NCBI GenBank assembly: GCA_949130485.1
Contig: OX422184.1
Span: 8,720,996-8,784,995 of the forward strand
Reading direction: 5' to 3'
DNA from: Agelas oroides
Taxonomy: Eukaryota; Porifera; Demospongiae; Agelasida; Agelasidae
Length of the DNA: 64,000 bases
In this document: positions 52,878-62,483 of the stretch, piece after piece
How positions within the stretch are numbered: the first letter of the stretch is position 1
Layout: each line of letters opens with the position of its first letter
The notes under the pieces: model-generated
Seen by the model: the letters and a program-made list of their open reading frames with translations, nothing else
What the model was told of the DNA's origin: nothing
Databases searched by the model: none
Made by a program: the position numbers and the translations under genes

Positions 52878-53858
52878 CGAAAATTAAAATTAAGGGCCGT
52901 TTCATTTCTCCTCCAGACTAAGCGGCTGAATTCTCTAGATAGAGCGTTACTCCAGGTAAGCATAAAACAAAGGCAAGATAAGCCTTCCTACTTGTACCGT
53001 TCGACTGATATTCTTGTTGGACTCTGTCGAAACAGCTGCTTGTTCTGATGCTCAGGACCTTAGCCCACACTTATTACTACAGTTTCAGAGAGTGAAATCA
53101 CTAACAAATTACCAGCAATAATGTCAGTTCTTTGTCGCACATGGCTGCCGAGTAAGAAGCCACAAAACAGTACTATGTTGTGCGGATAAACCCGCTATCG
53201 GCCCTAAAGGGTTAAGAGCACCTGTTACTCTTCACGCATTGTCTACAGGTTTTGCTTTAGAGTGTTAATTAAGGTTACGGGATATCGCTCTCGCGCGCGT
53301 ACTTACCGTATACTCTAAATTTACGTATGCACGTTACAATTTTCACTGGAAACAGCCGCGATTAGATGTGTATTTTTCCAGCCAAAAATAGAGTTCAGCT
53401 ATGCATACGAAGCGGTTTAATGACCAAAGTGCTATAAAATGGACATCTGCTGGTGATCTTATTTCGGAGAAAAGATCTTGCCTAAAGCCTAAAAACATGT
53501 TGCTCTTTTTGTATGAAAATTTGTAGACACTGCAATTTTGTGTGCAGTTTCTTAAGTTTTCCTTGATATTGTACTTTGGCCTATGTTCCACTAGTTTACA
53601 TTTCCTTGTTATTTGGTGGACTTTACCCCCTCAATATATAAGTTGTCTGGACCATGAACAAAAACAGGACTCGAGGTCAGCCATAGTACTTCCTGTTCAA
53701 GTGTCGATGGGTGTACCGAGTCTTCTCGTATTAAGCTCTTCAGGTGTTGATTTTCCTGCTCTAGTTGATAGACTCTGGCCAATAGTCTGGCGGTTTCAAG
53801 CTGAAGTGGATGCGTAATTGCTTATTGGTATATTGATCTATCTTTATTGCAATGTATC
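52878..53858. other. Gene-poor stretch with a repeat
   Basis: 53111-53215 and 55451-55559 share about 88% identity and both end CGGCCCTAAAGGGTTAA, the reverse complement of a TTAA-CCCT end typical of piggyBac-type elements. A plus-strand frame at 53542-53817 begins with a hydrophobic stretch but has no ATG. Otherwise nothing recognised. Confidence 0.4.
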
Positions 53859-53976
53859 ATGGAAGGGTTTGAGAATTTCTCACTGGATACAGTGCTTTCT
53901 GAGGTTAAGACACTGGCTCCCAACTTGCTCTCCCTTTTTAACCGACTAGCAGCTGCCGAGAGAAACCAATTTGCAG
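53859..53976 (+). pseudogene. DUF6589-like element protein, exon 1
   Basis: ATG at 53859, then a helix-rich N-terminal segment with FSLDTVLSEVKTLAPNLLSL, ending at an AG|GTTACA donor. In the family as I remember it, a similar L..VL.E....AP.L..LL segment opens the conserved region. Further parts of the same protein follow on the plus strand (from about 54178) and on the inverted segment 54303-54515. Confidence 0.45.
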
Positions 53977-54177
53977 GTTACATGCTTATCATCTTTTGAT
54001 TTACCTGTTTACTTGTTGCCCGAGCAATGAGCATTGTACTCATAAACAGCTGTAACCCCTTTGCTCTTCTTGATCTAGCATATATGAGGACACACAGAGC
54101 AACCAAAAGTTTGATGCCTTCTAGTGCCACTTCGTCACTGCTATCAGAAGTAATCTAAATTATGCACCACCATAGGC

Positions 54178-54260
54178 AATTATTGATCTCAACCATGCTG
54201 GCATTTGCATGTCGTATGATCAAACCTGGGAGTATCTGAGACAATTAACCAGTGAGGCTC
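54178..54260 (+). pseudogene. DUF6589-like element protein, second plus-strand piece
   Basis: The plus strand reads IIDLNHAGICMSYDQTWEYL, which fits the LN..G...SYD.....L block upstream of the fD-N motif in this family. The reading decays after about 54260. 53977-54177 contains an open stretch without recognisable motifs. Confidence 0.4.
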
Positions 54261-54302
54261 ACGTGCAATGCAACTACTCGACTCACAATTGGAATCGATC
54301 AC

Positions 54303-54515
54303 CTACCTCCGTGAACTTCGATCTGGGCTCACTGCGAACTGCCTGAGATTGCTGAATGTGGGAAACTCTTCTACCAAAACTTGTGCTGTATACTGTACAG
54401 CCCTCTCAAAGAGTAGCCTGCCATCCTCCACATTAGGGAAAATGTCATCTAATGTGAGATTGTTCATTTTCTGCGGAGTGCAGTCTTCCCAACTGAAATC
54501 ATCCGCTGTGCACAA
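54303..54515 (-). pseudogene. DUF6589-like element protein, segment inverted in place
   Basis: The minus strand reads DDFSWEDCTPQKMNNLTLDD, then DIFPNVEDGRLLFERAVQYT, then LVEEFPTFSNLRQF. This is the expected next block of the protein (W.D..PQ......L.DI.P...D...L...A..Y....LV..F..L..L), located between plus-strand pieces at 54178-54260 and 54535-54608, but on the other strand. It is open throughout. Confidence 0.55.
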
Positions 54516-54534
54516 GTGCCCAGTTGAAACTTCT

Positions 54535-55025
54535 GTTTAAGGACGAAAAGTATACCGATGACAACATTCAAATACTACAGGAATACAGCAGAGAATGTAA
54601 CCTAACAGGTAGTCCACAGGTACGTATGAGGTGAACCACACTATCATGTTTGTAATTAGGTGTTCATTGGGGATCAAGCTACGTGCAAAACCATAAGGAG
54701 TGCCAAATGCTGGGCAGAAACTGAAGTAGACCCACTTTTTCAACTGAATTGGGTCAATGAAGCACAAGGTATGAAGTAATGTAGCCTAAAAATAATACAT
54801 GCATCCCAAAGTTTTCAATTTGGCTAATTAGGTGATTTTCACTTCATGTGGGAGTGCCTGAGAGTGTTGCTTCAGGCCTACTGGGGCAGCCCAACTGTAC
54901 CTGGATCTCTCTGCAATCTGCGAGACCATATTTATCGTGGACTTGTAGATAAGGCCGGGAAGACCTTCAACATTGCAGACGAGTTCGTGAGAAAGGATCA
55001 ATGCGGCCATAGGCAGGATCTTTAG
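54535..55025 (+). pseudogene. DUF6589-like element protein, GDQ and DFHF exons with intact splice sites
   Basis: Three plus-strand exons are visible. 54535-54608 (FKDEKYTDDNIQIL) ends at a CAG|GTAGTC donor. 54660-54768 follows TGTAATTAG and reads VFIGDQATCKTIRSAK and LNWVNEAQ, with donor AAG|GTATGA. 54832-55025 follows GGCTAATTAG and reads GDFHFMWECLRVLLQAYWG, PGSL, AGKTFNIADEFVRK, ending at TAG. GDQ.T...R and (G)DFHF..E.L followed by GSL and K.FN..DEF are hallmarks of DUF6589, a family seen in plants, fungi and invertebrates and tied to mobile elements. The phase of each junction is compatible. Confidence 0.65.
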
Positions 55026-55103
55026 ACTCAGATGGGAGTACTTTATGAAGTATTTCCTGTATTCTTGTTTCTCATCTGTAATCCAGTAACCTCAAAATTC
55101 TCA

Positions 55104-55322
55104 TCATTCAAGCCACTCTCGAGAACACTCATAGACAAGTGAATCTGTGGGTGTGCTCATGCCAAGGTGGGAACAGATGGCAGCAGTCATGTGAGCTTGG
55201 ACCGAGTGGGTAACTACACAGGGTTCATGTACATTGTAATGTGCAGCTGCTGGATGGTCCAACGCAGCACTCACACTCCACAGTGCACAACATGATATGC
55301 ACCTCGGTTTCAACGTAAACAC
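55104..55322 (-). pseudogene. DUF6589-like element protein, C-terminal segment on the minus strand
   Basis: The minus strand reads VQAHMTAAICSHLGMSTPTD, then SLVYECSREWLE before a stop. In the family, a helix of the type .H..A..C..L.I....P....EWL follows the DEFV segment, which here ends on the plus strand at 55025. The position is right and the strand is reversed, as for 54303-54515. Confidence 0.45.
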
Positions 55323-55619
55323 TGGTACACTGGTATGTAAACTTCAAAACCACAGCGTCAGTTCCCACCATAAAATTTGAAACTTCACATGCGTGTTACC
55401 GGCTCCAATTATTGCCCATCAAAGATTCAGCCTCGCTAAAACTGTCAAGTACCAGAAATAATGTCAGTTCATTGTCGCACATAGCTGCCGAGTAAGAAGC
55501 CACAAAACGGTACTACATTAGTTGCACGGATATATCCGCTATCGGCCCTAAAGGGTTAACTTAACTTAAAGGGACTTCTGTGCAGGTGTTTATCATGTAT
55601 TTCCAGCCTATATAAGGAC

Positions 55620-55940
55620 GGTGTCAAGTGGATATGGGGACCCCTGCCCCCAAATCTATATGGATTTGGTGACCCTATCCCCAAATCTACACAGATATGG
55701 GGACCCGCATCCCCATATCTATGCCCAATAGTGAAGAACAGTGGTTTTGTAGTGCATGTAACCTATTGCAGTTTCTTTTCCTTTTACTCTTCAATTTTTA
55801 CGATTGGATGATGCATTTAAGCATAGCCATAGCCATAGCACAACAGAAAAATGGTATACATAGGTAGGGGTCCCCATATCTACCATGGATATTGGGATGG
55901 GGGGTCCCCATATCTATCATAGATCTAAGATTGATGCACC
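55620..55940. repeat. ATATGGGGACCCC minisatellite, partly palindromic
   Basis: Units such as GATATGGGGACCC and CCCCATATCTAT occur about eight times in both orientations at 55632-55730 and 55865-55935, with a ~130-bp spacer. Many neighbouring units can pair with each other. Confidence 0.7.
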
Positions 55941-56020
55941 TAAGGTGATACCATTCTTCGCAGGAGTCACAGCATACCATGTCCTATGTCTCGGGCATTT
56001 GACAGGTACAAAACACTTCT
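55921..56020 (-). pseudogene. PHD-finger fragment with in-frame stop
   Basis: The minus strand reads VFCTCQMPET, TAG, DMVCCDSCEEWYHLRCINL. C-x-C, C-x2-C... and WYH-x2-C match the first two-thirds of a PHD finger (CxC..PE...MV.CD.C..WYH..C). The last C-x2-C pair is missing, because the minisatellite with ATCTATCATAGAT follows. The stop replaces the residue normally before DMV. Confidence 0.65.
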
Positions 56021-56063
56021 ATTTCATGAAATGGGAAGTGCATCCTGTTTAGGCTTATAGCCG

Positions 56064-56359
56064 ATGGAGTGCAGGAAAGTAGATGGTTTCCTCTGGCGAA
56101 AGCACCTCTCCAGGTGTAGTCGCATCTTCTGGTCAAACACAATTGTACTTACTCGTCTCCCAGAGCAGCATGATGCACATAAGCAATTACAAATACACCA
56201 AAATGAGCTGCTTCAGAAGTACAGCATTGATGACATAATGCAACCCTTCCTGAGTGACATTGAAATACTAGGCAAGGTAAGGCTAGTGCCAGCTTGCCTG
56301 TATAGGAATGCTTAAGAAAATCCCAAACAACTCATTTGACCCAAACATTAGATAAAGGT
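56064..56359 (+). other. Open frame of uncertain status
   Basis: A plus-strand frame with DGFLWRKHLSRCSRIFWSNT and a later Gln/His-rich helix is open to 56315. The DG..W......R....S....T spacing faintly recalls zinc-ribbon regions of IS1595/MULE-type proteins, but Cys ligands are missing. I would not call it a gene without a search. Confidence 0.2.
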
Positions 56360-56668
56360 AGTCTCGTGCCCCGCCCGCGCGCGCCTCCCGGCGAGAAACG
56401 GTCTGGTGAACGAAGTCGAATTTCTTGGGCTTATTACCCAAAACGGGTAATGACCAATGAGATCGCGAGATCGGTAATTATTACGTAGCACTTCCCTTAC
56501 AACAGTAAAATTTGTTAATCTCCATTCGAGTATCCGTACCTTTTTTGAGCGGGTTAGCCGCAAAATGTTTTGATCGTTGCTAGGTTACAATGTTGCAAAA
56601 GTGTGCGCTAGCCCAAGAAATTCGACTTGGTTCACCAGACCGTTTCTCCTCGGGAGAGGGTGGGGTCT
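56360..56668 (+). mobile_element. MITE (TCTGGTGAAC / GTCTCGTGCC family), longer copy
   Basis: GTCTCGTGCC at the left, then TCTGGTGAACGAAGTCGAAT and TTCTTGGGC, pair with GCCCAAGAAATTCGACTTGG ... TTCACCAGACCG ... GGGTCTGGGGAC at the right. The core includes GATCGCGAGATCGG and a promoter-less ~130-bp spacer. It is the reverse-orientation relative of 21558-21784. Confidence 0.75.
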
Positions 56669-57888
56669 GGGGACTATGAGCTGATGCAGCAAGGATGCAG
56701 GTTTATATCGTAGTTAATCGCTAGCCAATCGCCACAAGTCGCCGATCCTTCGCTAATTTTCGAAGTGATGGGTTGATTATTAGCCCAACAATGACAAAAT
56801 ATCCCTCCAATGTAGTAGAGATTCATCTCCTGCACTTGGAAAAACTTAGATTGTTCCTGAAGAGCGAGTTTGTCATCTTCCATTGCTTCAATTGATACAT
56901 GTAGCTTCGGAAATAACTATTCCTACAGCCGCATCAACAGCTGATATACAGAAGCCAGTGAAACCAACATGCTTTACAGCTGATTAGGAAAGGCACATGC
57001 ACACACTGGAGACAGTTGTTGCTGCTAATAGACGAGAAGATATCAAAATGTAGGGGGTGTGAAGGGTGTTTAGTGTACTTTTGTTTCTGGTCTGGACTTC
57101 CCTGCTACTGTGCACGTGGGCAGTACATCAGGAACAATGGTGATGTTCCCCTGGAATACATGTGACTGCTTTGAACTCGTCTAACACCTGGAGCTACTTC
57201 AAACCAGTCCAAGACTGTGCCTACCTTCATTTCTTCAGAAGCATGATGTTTTCTATTGGAATCGTTGGCAACATTCAGCTGCACCGAAAGTAAGGGATTT
57301 TGTCCATATGTGCACAACTATATACATGTACATAACCTTTAAACTCGTATTTAACAGAATGGGAACATATCTGACAGCAGCAGTGAAAGTGATGAACTAC
57401 ATCGGTATAAAAGTTACCATTGCATCATTGCAGAATACTAGAGATAACCATGAAACATGCTCTGGTGAACTATATGTTACATATTTATACATGCAGAGAA
57501 TGAAACATATGGTCAAGTATTGCTCACTATGCCACACAAAATCAACCGTAATTCACTTCGGCTGACTTGTACCCTGACAATAATAAGCAAGATCACACAC
57601 AAGTAACACCAATGTATATGAGCAACGTTCTTATCAGTTTTATCAATTTTTCAAACACAACAACATGCACCATTATATTATGTATGTGGTCAGTTGTTAG
57701 GCCAATGGTCCAGTGTTTGATTGATTGCACTATGGACAAGTCCATGGAGAGAATCCAAGGTACTGCCAAGTTATTGGTTGGTGCCACCTACATGCGATGC
57801 ACGCACATGCGCATGTATACTAGGCCTCTCAGAAACAACTGTCATTGTAATATCACAGAATGTAGACCCCCTCCCTTTCTAAGTACCT
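56669..57888. other. Gene-poor stretch
   Basis: Open frames at 57105-57317 (minus) and 57567-57905 (plus) have no recognisable domain. Nothing else seen. Confidence 0.3.
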
Positions 57889-58065
57889 CCACCAGAGCGT
57901 TTTAATTTCAGCCGACCAGAGGAGTGGCCCAAGTGGGCTCGGCGATTTGAACACTGTCAATATGCATCTGGACTGAGTGACAAGGAAGAATCCATCCAGG
58001 TACATACACTGATTTATTGTATAGGGGACGAGGCCGACAACATTTTAAGGCTGCCCAAGTGAGGG
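57889..58065 (+). pseudogene. Ty3/gypsy gag (capsid) fragment
   Basis: The plus strand reads PPERFNFSRPEEWPKWARRF, then YASGLSDKEESIQVHTLIYC, then GDEADNIL and a stop. This is the N-terminal capsid pattern of a gypsy lineage common in cnidarians and other invertebrates (PE.F.F..PE.W..W..RF......SGL...S...QV..LIY..G..A...L). After the TGA a basic Arg/Glu-rich run continues to about 58160. No protease or RT follows; the next RT, at 58525, is a LINE. Confidence 0.75.
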
Positions 58066-58524
58066 TGAGCTTTTTGATCGCCGGGTGGAGTCAAGGAGAG
58101 CTGTGCGAAGGAGGGTCAGGGAATGTGCCGCAAGGGAGGAGAGGAGGAATGTGAAATACTAATCAAGAAGAATAGAAACTATATTGATGCAGGAATGAGT
58201 CTTTGTACTGCATTCATGACTTAGTTGCTGTGACAATGGCTCTTGTACTCATGACTTAGTGCTGTGTCTTATGGCATCCTTCAATACGTATGATACACAG
58301 CAAAAACATTTGGGTTACTTCAACCACATTTTAGGTTGTCGGAGTAGCATCAATGTGACCAAGGAATGCTACCAAATATGTTTTCTTGAAAGTTCATTGA
58401 GGAGCTTTTTAGTTCCATTAGTTAGCCTCATCTTTCGAAGACTTATTTGGCTACATTCCTGGCATTACTACCACAACCATGCAACCAAGGAATTATCCAG
58501 GGGCAGCTGTGTAAGATCCTTTTT
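58066..58524. other. Spacer between gag fragment and LINE RT
   Basis: After the basic run (to about 58160) there is a near-duplicate of CTCATGACTTAGT (58206 and 58247 area). No gene. Confidence 0.3.
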
Positions 58525-59004
58525 TCAAGACAATTTGAAAGAGTTTAGTTGAGAAGCTTCCTCCAAGTCACCTCCCATGCCAGCTCTTCCTTTATAGCGG
58601 TCAAAAACAATCACCTCACACTTCTGGACATTCACCTGCAGGAAGTTTTCAGCACAGAATTTCATCACCAGACCAACCTGTGCTTCCAGAGTTTCCACAG
58701 TGGTGGCTAATGTCCTGATGTCGTCTGCATGTGCAAAGCCACCCGCATAGAAACTATTGATAGTAAGCCCTAACCCTGAAGCTTCCAGCTGTTGCAACAA
58801 AGGGTTTATGATTAGGTGGAAAAGGGTAGGAGACAGAACAGAGCCCTGCTTCACACCATCCAGTCTCACTTGGCCAACTGCTCCCTCATACCAGCTCTTC
58901 AACACCCTCCATGTCTTTCCATTAAACCCCACCTCGAACAGCCTGTTGAAAAGCACCGGGTACTCAATCGAATCAAAGACTTTTTCTAAATCATACAAGC
59001 ACAT
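58525..59004 (-). pseudogene. LINE reverse transcriptase, motif A to thumb (different clade from the 1-kb element)
   Basis: The minus strand reads MCLYDLEKVFDSIEYPVLF (motif A Asp), WYEGAVGQVRLDG, VKQGSVLSPTLFHLIINPLL (motif B), FAHADDIRTLA (motif C, ADD), then NVQKCEVIVF (thumb). About 15-20 residues between RLDG and VKQG appear deleted. The 160-codon frame ends at a stop. It resembles RT sequences of uncharacterised invertebrate LINEs with SYRGI and KAFDS motifs, and shares little with the RT at 953-3375. Confidence 0.85.
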
Positions 59005-59207
59005 GTGAACTTCACAGACAGCTATCGTGGAATCACCTTGTCATCTGTTTTAGTGAAAATGCTGGAAATGTTAGTGTTGAGTCAAATGAGGGACCTGCTT
59101 CGGGAAGCTACATTAACCAGACTGCGTATCAGAGGAGGGTATCATGTGCTGATGCCATCTTCGCTACTCAGGAGGCCATAGCAAGGTATGTGAGAGGGGG
59201 CAGTTTT
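59005..59207 (+). pseudogene. LINE RT fingers segment, inverted in place
   Basis: The plus strand reads DSYRGITLSSVLVKMLEMLV in one frame, then, after a one-base frame change, NQTAYQRRVSCADAIFATQE and IARYVRGG. These are RT motifs 1 and 2, which should stand directly before MCLYDLEK and directly after GRDPV. Both neighbours are on the minus strand (59004 leftwards, and 59208 rightwards), so about 203 bp has been flipped exactly between them. Confidence 0.85.
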
Positions 59208-59391
59208 AACTGGATCTCTGCCACTGCCTTTGTACACAGGAATAATAATTCCCGACTTCAGTGTGCTGGGAACCTCCTCTAACTCCCACAATAGCATTCA
59301 ACACATTTCTCAACTCCTCCCGCTCACTCACACCAGAAGTAGCCAGACTCTCAAAATGCTGTGCCCAGATCTTCAAAGTTACATGGTTCAT
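59208..59391 (-). pseudogene. LINE RT, upstream part
   Basis: The minus strand carries WAQHFESLATSG and, in a neighbouring frame, GIIIPVYKGSGRDPV, the block immediately before the SYRGI motif in this RT lineage. The two readings differ by a frameshift near 59275. Sequence to the right, 59392-59560, has no recognisable coding. Confidence 0.7.
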
Positions 59392-60017
59392 TACTTTTTG
59401 CTTTCTGTTTTTACAAAAAGGATGAAGTTATTGCATACCTCAACAACCAATACTGGCCACTCCAACAGTGATGAAAGCTTTCACAAACGGAAAAACAGAC
59501 AACAGGACTCTCAGTAATAGTAAACTGTTTCTAGGCCCCAACCCACAATACCGCACTATCAACACCATCCATCCACACTGCCGGTACCAGTTCACACTGC
59601 CAGTGCCATGCACTGCCAGCACCTTTCCACCCACACTGCCAGTGCCACACATCGCCAACACCTCCCACACTGCCACAACCACACGTGGCTAACCCCCCTT
59701 CCACACTACAAACTACCACTGGCACCCACCCAAGCACACCTTAATCTCTCAGTGCCATGTACGGCCACCGAGCGTACCTCCCCCTCCCCAAACTGCTACT
59801 ATTATGCAGTACCTCCCCCTCACACAACTCTCACTTATCCCATCAGCAACCATACCAACACCCCCCCCCCCCCCCCCATGGCAACCTAACAACATCACAT
59901 ACCCCTAAGCATTAGACCCTACTCTCATCCAACACTCTCTAGCTTTATGCTAGTTTCAGAACACTCCACTGCAATCACCTATCTTCCCTATACCCCCCTT
60001 CCAATTCAGGTGTAACT
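59392..60017. repeat. C-rich low-complexity region upstream of the DIRS gag
   Basis: About 59585-59690 has imperfect CACTGCCAGTGCCACAC-type repeats. 59860-59878 is a run of about 19 C. It may be part of the left flank or 5' region of the DIRS element; I could not identify the inverted terminal repeat in it. Confidence 0.45.
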
Positions 60018-60853
60018 GTGGGTAACCCCAGTAAAAATAAAGCCCCACCGACCATCCCCAAAATATCGGGACAAGAGAACCCCCAATCTACCCAGCCTAC
60101 CCTAAATGACACGCTGACTAGCATGCTTGAGGAACATCTATTCAAACAGAAGCCCACCCAACAGACATACATTGGACCGGGCCTACCAACACTACCAAAA
60201 CGCAAGTAGAAAAAACGCTCAATTGGGAATACATTAATTTTAATGAACTGATTCCATTCTGCGACCCAAACACAGACGATGAGCAACCCTCATCCCTTGT
60301 ACCCAAGCAGTATAATCTCTTTCCGGGCTTGGGCCTGGTCCAACAGGGTCACCAAGTAAAGTACTCATTCCTCCAATGGGCAAGCTGCTTTGTTACATAT
60401 ATGGCAGTCATGGCCTCGAAAGGCAACAATACAATACACGTGTGCATACTTCAGCATCATCCTGAAAGCACATCGTGAGTACACCGGAGGCATGTGGTCC
60501 TACTATGATGCTAACTATCACCAGCGTGCAGCAGCCACTCACAACAGAGACTGGTCAGTGATTGACACCATACTCTTCAGCCAGTGCTTTACAGGTCGGG
60601 CCAAGAAAGTCCAAGGCTGTGCAACCTGCAGCTCTATCAAACATGACACTAATGGTTGCCCCGCAGAAGAGGCAAGCGCCATGCGGAAGAATCTAAGCCC
60701 AAACCAAAACGTCAGAAACTTGACGTTTGCTTCAACTGGAACTACCACCGTCAATGCCATTCCAACCCATGCCCCTACAAACACGAGTGCATCAAATGCC
60801 TCCCTGAGGAGCACACCTACCTGGACTGCCCTAGACGTCAAGGGAAGGAGTAA
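60018..60853 (+). pseudogene. DIRS gag with C-terminal Cys/His cluster, frameshifted
   Basis: Three frames are used in turn. First, from ATG at 60018, a Pro/Gln-rich start. Next, WEYINFNELIPFCDPNTDDE, SFLQWASCFVTYM. Then, from about 60420, AYFSIILKAHREYTGGMW, RDWSVIDTILFSQCFTG. Finally, from 60656, a basic segment and CFNWNYHRQCHSNPCPYKHE followed by CIKC and CPRR, a CCCH-like cluster typical of the DIRS gag C-terminus. The TGA and frame changes at about 60208, 60480 and 60655 may be mutations or, less likely, recoding sites. Gag binds the element RNA and forms particles. Confidence 0.65.
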
Positions 60854-61296
60854 CATACCAACCCTGCCTCAGGGTGTTCTACAGTATACATATACGCATT
60901 TACCCACTATAGCTGTGACCAACAGGCCAAAGTAGCACCTTCTTTATCACCGTTTCCTCAATATGAATTACTCAATCACCAACCACTTGCAAGAGATCAA
61001 TAACATTGAACTACATCAAAGCATCACACGCAGACGATTTATTTCCCCACATATCACCAAGCTATATCATCATCAAAGTATACATTCACACTGCACAATT
61101 ATAATAATGTTACTAGCCAGCTTATACGTTAACAGGTTGTTCCTTCAGTAAACCAACTAAGAATAACATTGCATGCAACAGCTAGCAACAGACAAATAGC
61201 TACCACTCACATATTATCAGCGTACAATCTCATTTTACAGGCTCTCGTATCGAACAGCAAGTACCACAAATAGAAGGATACAAATACATAGCTAAT
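60854..61296. other. Spacer between DIRS gag and pol
   Basis: AT-rich, no recognisable coding; short frames lack motifs. Confidence 0.4.
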
Positions 61297-62429
61297 TTGA
61301 AAGCATTATCAAGCAAAACTCCCGAAATTCCACAAAGTCACCCCCTTCTAACTCAAATGGCCCAGTCCCCACTACAGCTCAAGGCATGGTCAGCAGCACT
61401 CAGGTCACACCCGGACACCGAGTTTGCTGGCTACATTCTTGAGGGCATTCAACATGGCTTCAGGATAGGTTATAATCACACTGACCACACTTGCTTGCCA
61501 GCGGTCAGAAATCTTCCCAGTGCAACTGAGCACCCAGACGTTATATCAAAATATCTAGCCACAGAGGTGGCCAGAGGCAGAATATTGGGACCACTCCCAA
61601 CAGGTACTATTCCAGAGATTCAGATAAGTCGCATCGGTGTCATTCCTAAAAAGTCTACTCCAGGAAAATGGAGATTGATCATGGATCTATCATTCCCACC
61701 AACTTGCAGTGTAAATGATGGAATTGATCCCAAAACATCATCACTCACCTACATTAGGGTTGATGACATAGCTAACAAAGTAGCACGATCGGGAAAGGGG
61801 ACATACCTAGCAAAGATGGACGTATCCGAAGTATACCGAATTTTACCTGTCCACCCCTATGACAAACATCTTCTCGGGATCAACTGGCAGGGACAAGTGT
61901 ACATCGATGCCACACTCCCATTTGGCTTACGTAGCACCCCCTTATATTCACAGCATTAGCTGATGGGCTGCAATGGGTGCTCGAACAGCGGGGAGTATCG
62001 TACATAGCTCATTACTTGGATGATTTTACTACCATCGGCCCTCCCAACTCAAACCAGTGTTTCAGAAATCTACATATCATAACAGAAACTTGCAGAGAGT
62101 TAGGTATCCCACTAGCTCCTCACAAACTAGTAGGTCCCACTACGTGTATTGTCTTTCTTGGTATCGAGATAGATACCATCACTATGGAACTGAGACTCCC
62201 ACAAGATAAGCTGGACAAGCTTAAGGAACTCTTGTCCAATTGGATATTCTTAACATACTGTAAACCAGAAGACCTTGAATCCCTACTGGGCCACCTGAAC
62301 CATGCATGTAGTGTGGTCAAACCCGGTAGATCATTCATCAGTAGACTTATCCAGCTACTAACTAAAGCCAAACAGAGGCATTGGCGCACCATCCGTATCA
62401 ATAAAGAGGCCCAGTCGGACATCAGATGA
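61297..62429 (+). pseudogene. DIRS reverse transcriptase, single frameshift
   Basis: The first frame (to the stop at 61959) contains ISRIGVIPKKSTPGKWRLIM, DLSFP, YLAKMDVSEVYR (motif A, Asp at 61819-61821), LLGINWQGQVYIDATLPFGL (motif B). At the run of C near 61936 one base appears to be missing. The second frame (from before 61977) continues LADGLQWVL..., then HYLDDFTTIG (catalytic YLDD at 62013-62024), FLGIEIDTITMELRLP (thumb), and GHLNHACSVVKPGRSFI. All catalytic residues are present, so the frameshift is the main lesion. The RT copies element RNA to circular DNA in DIRS elements. Confidence 0.9.
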
Positions 62430-62483
62430 TGGCACACATTTATTGAATCCTGGAATGGTGTATCCATTCTGAGACAACACAGA

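Noticed and set aside
53542-53817. Plus-strand frame beginning with a signal-peptide-like stretch
   Set aside because: Starts at GTG, no upstream exon and no domain; hydrophobicity probably fortuitous.
58525-59217. Twin-priming 5' inversion of a LINE
   Set aside because: The RT block GRDPV on the minus strand at 59208-59260 shows that the inverted piece is flanked on both sides by the same orientation, unlike twin priming.
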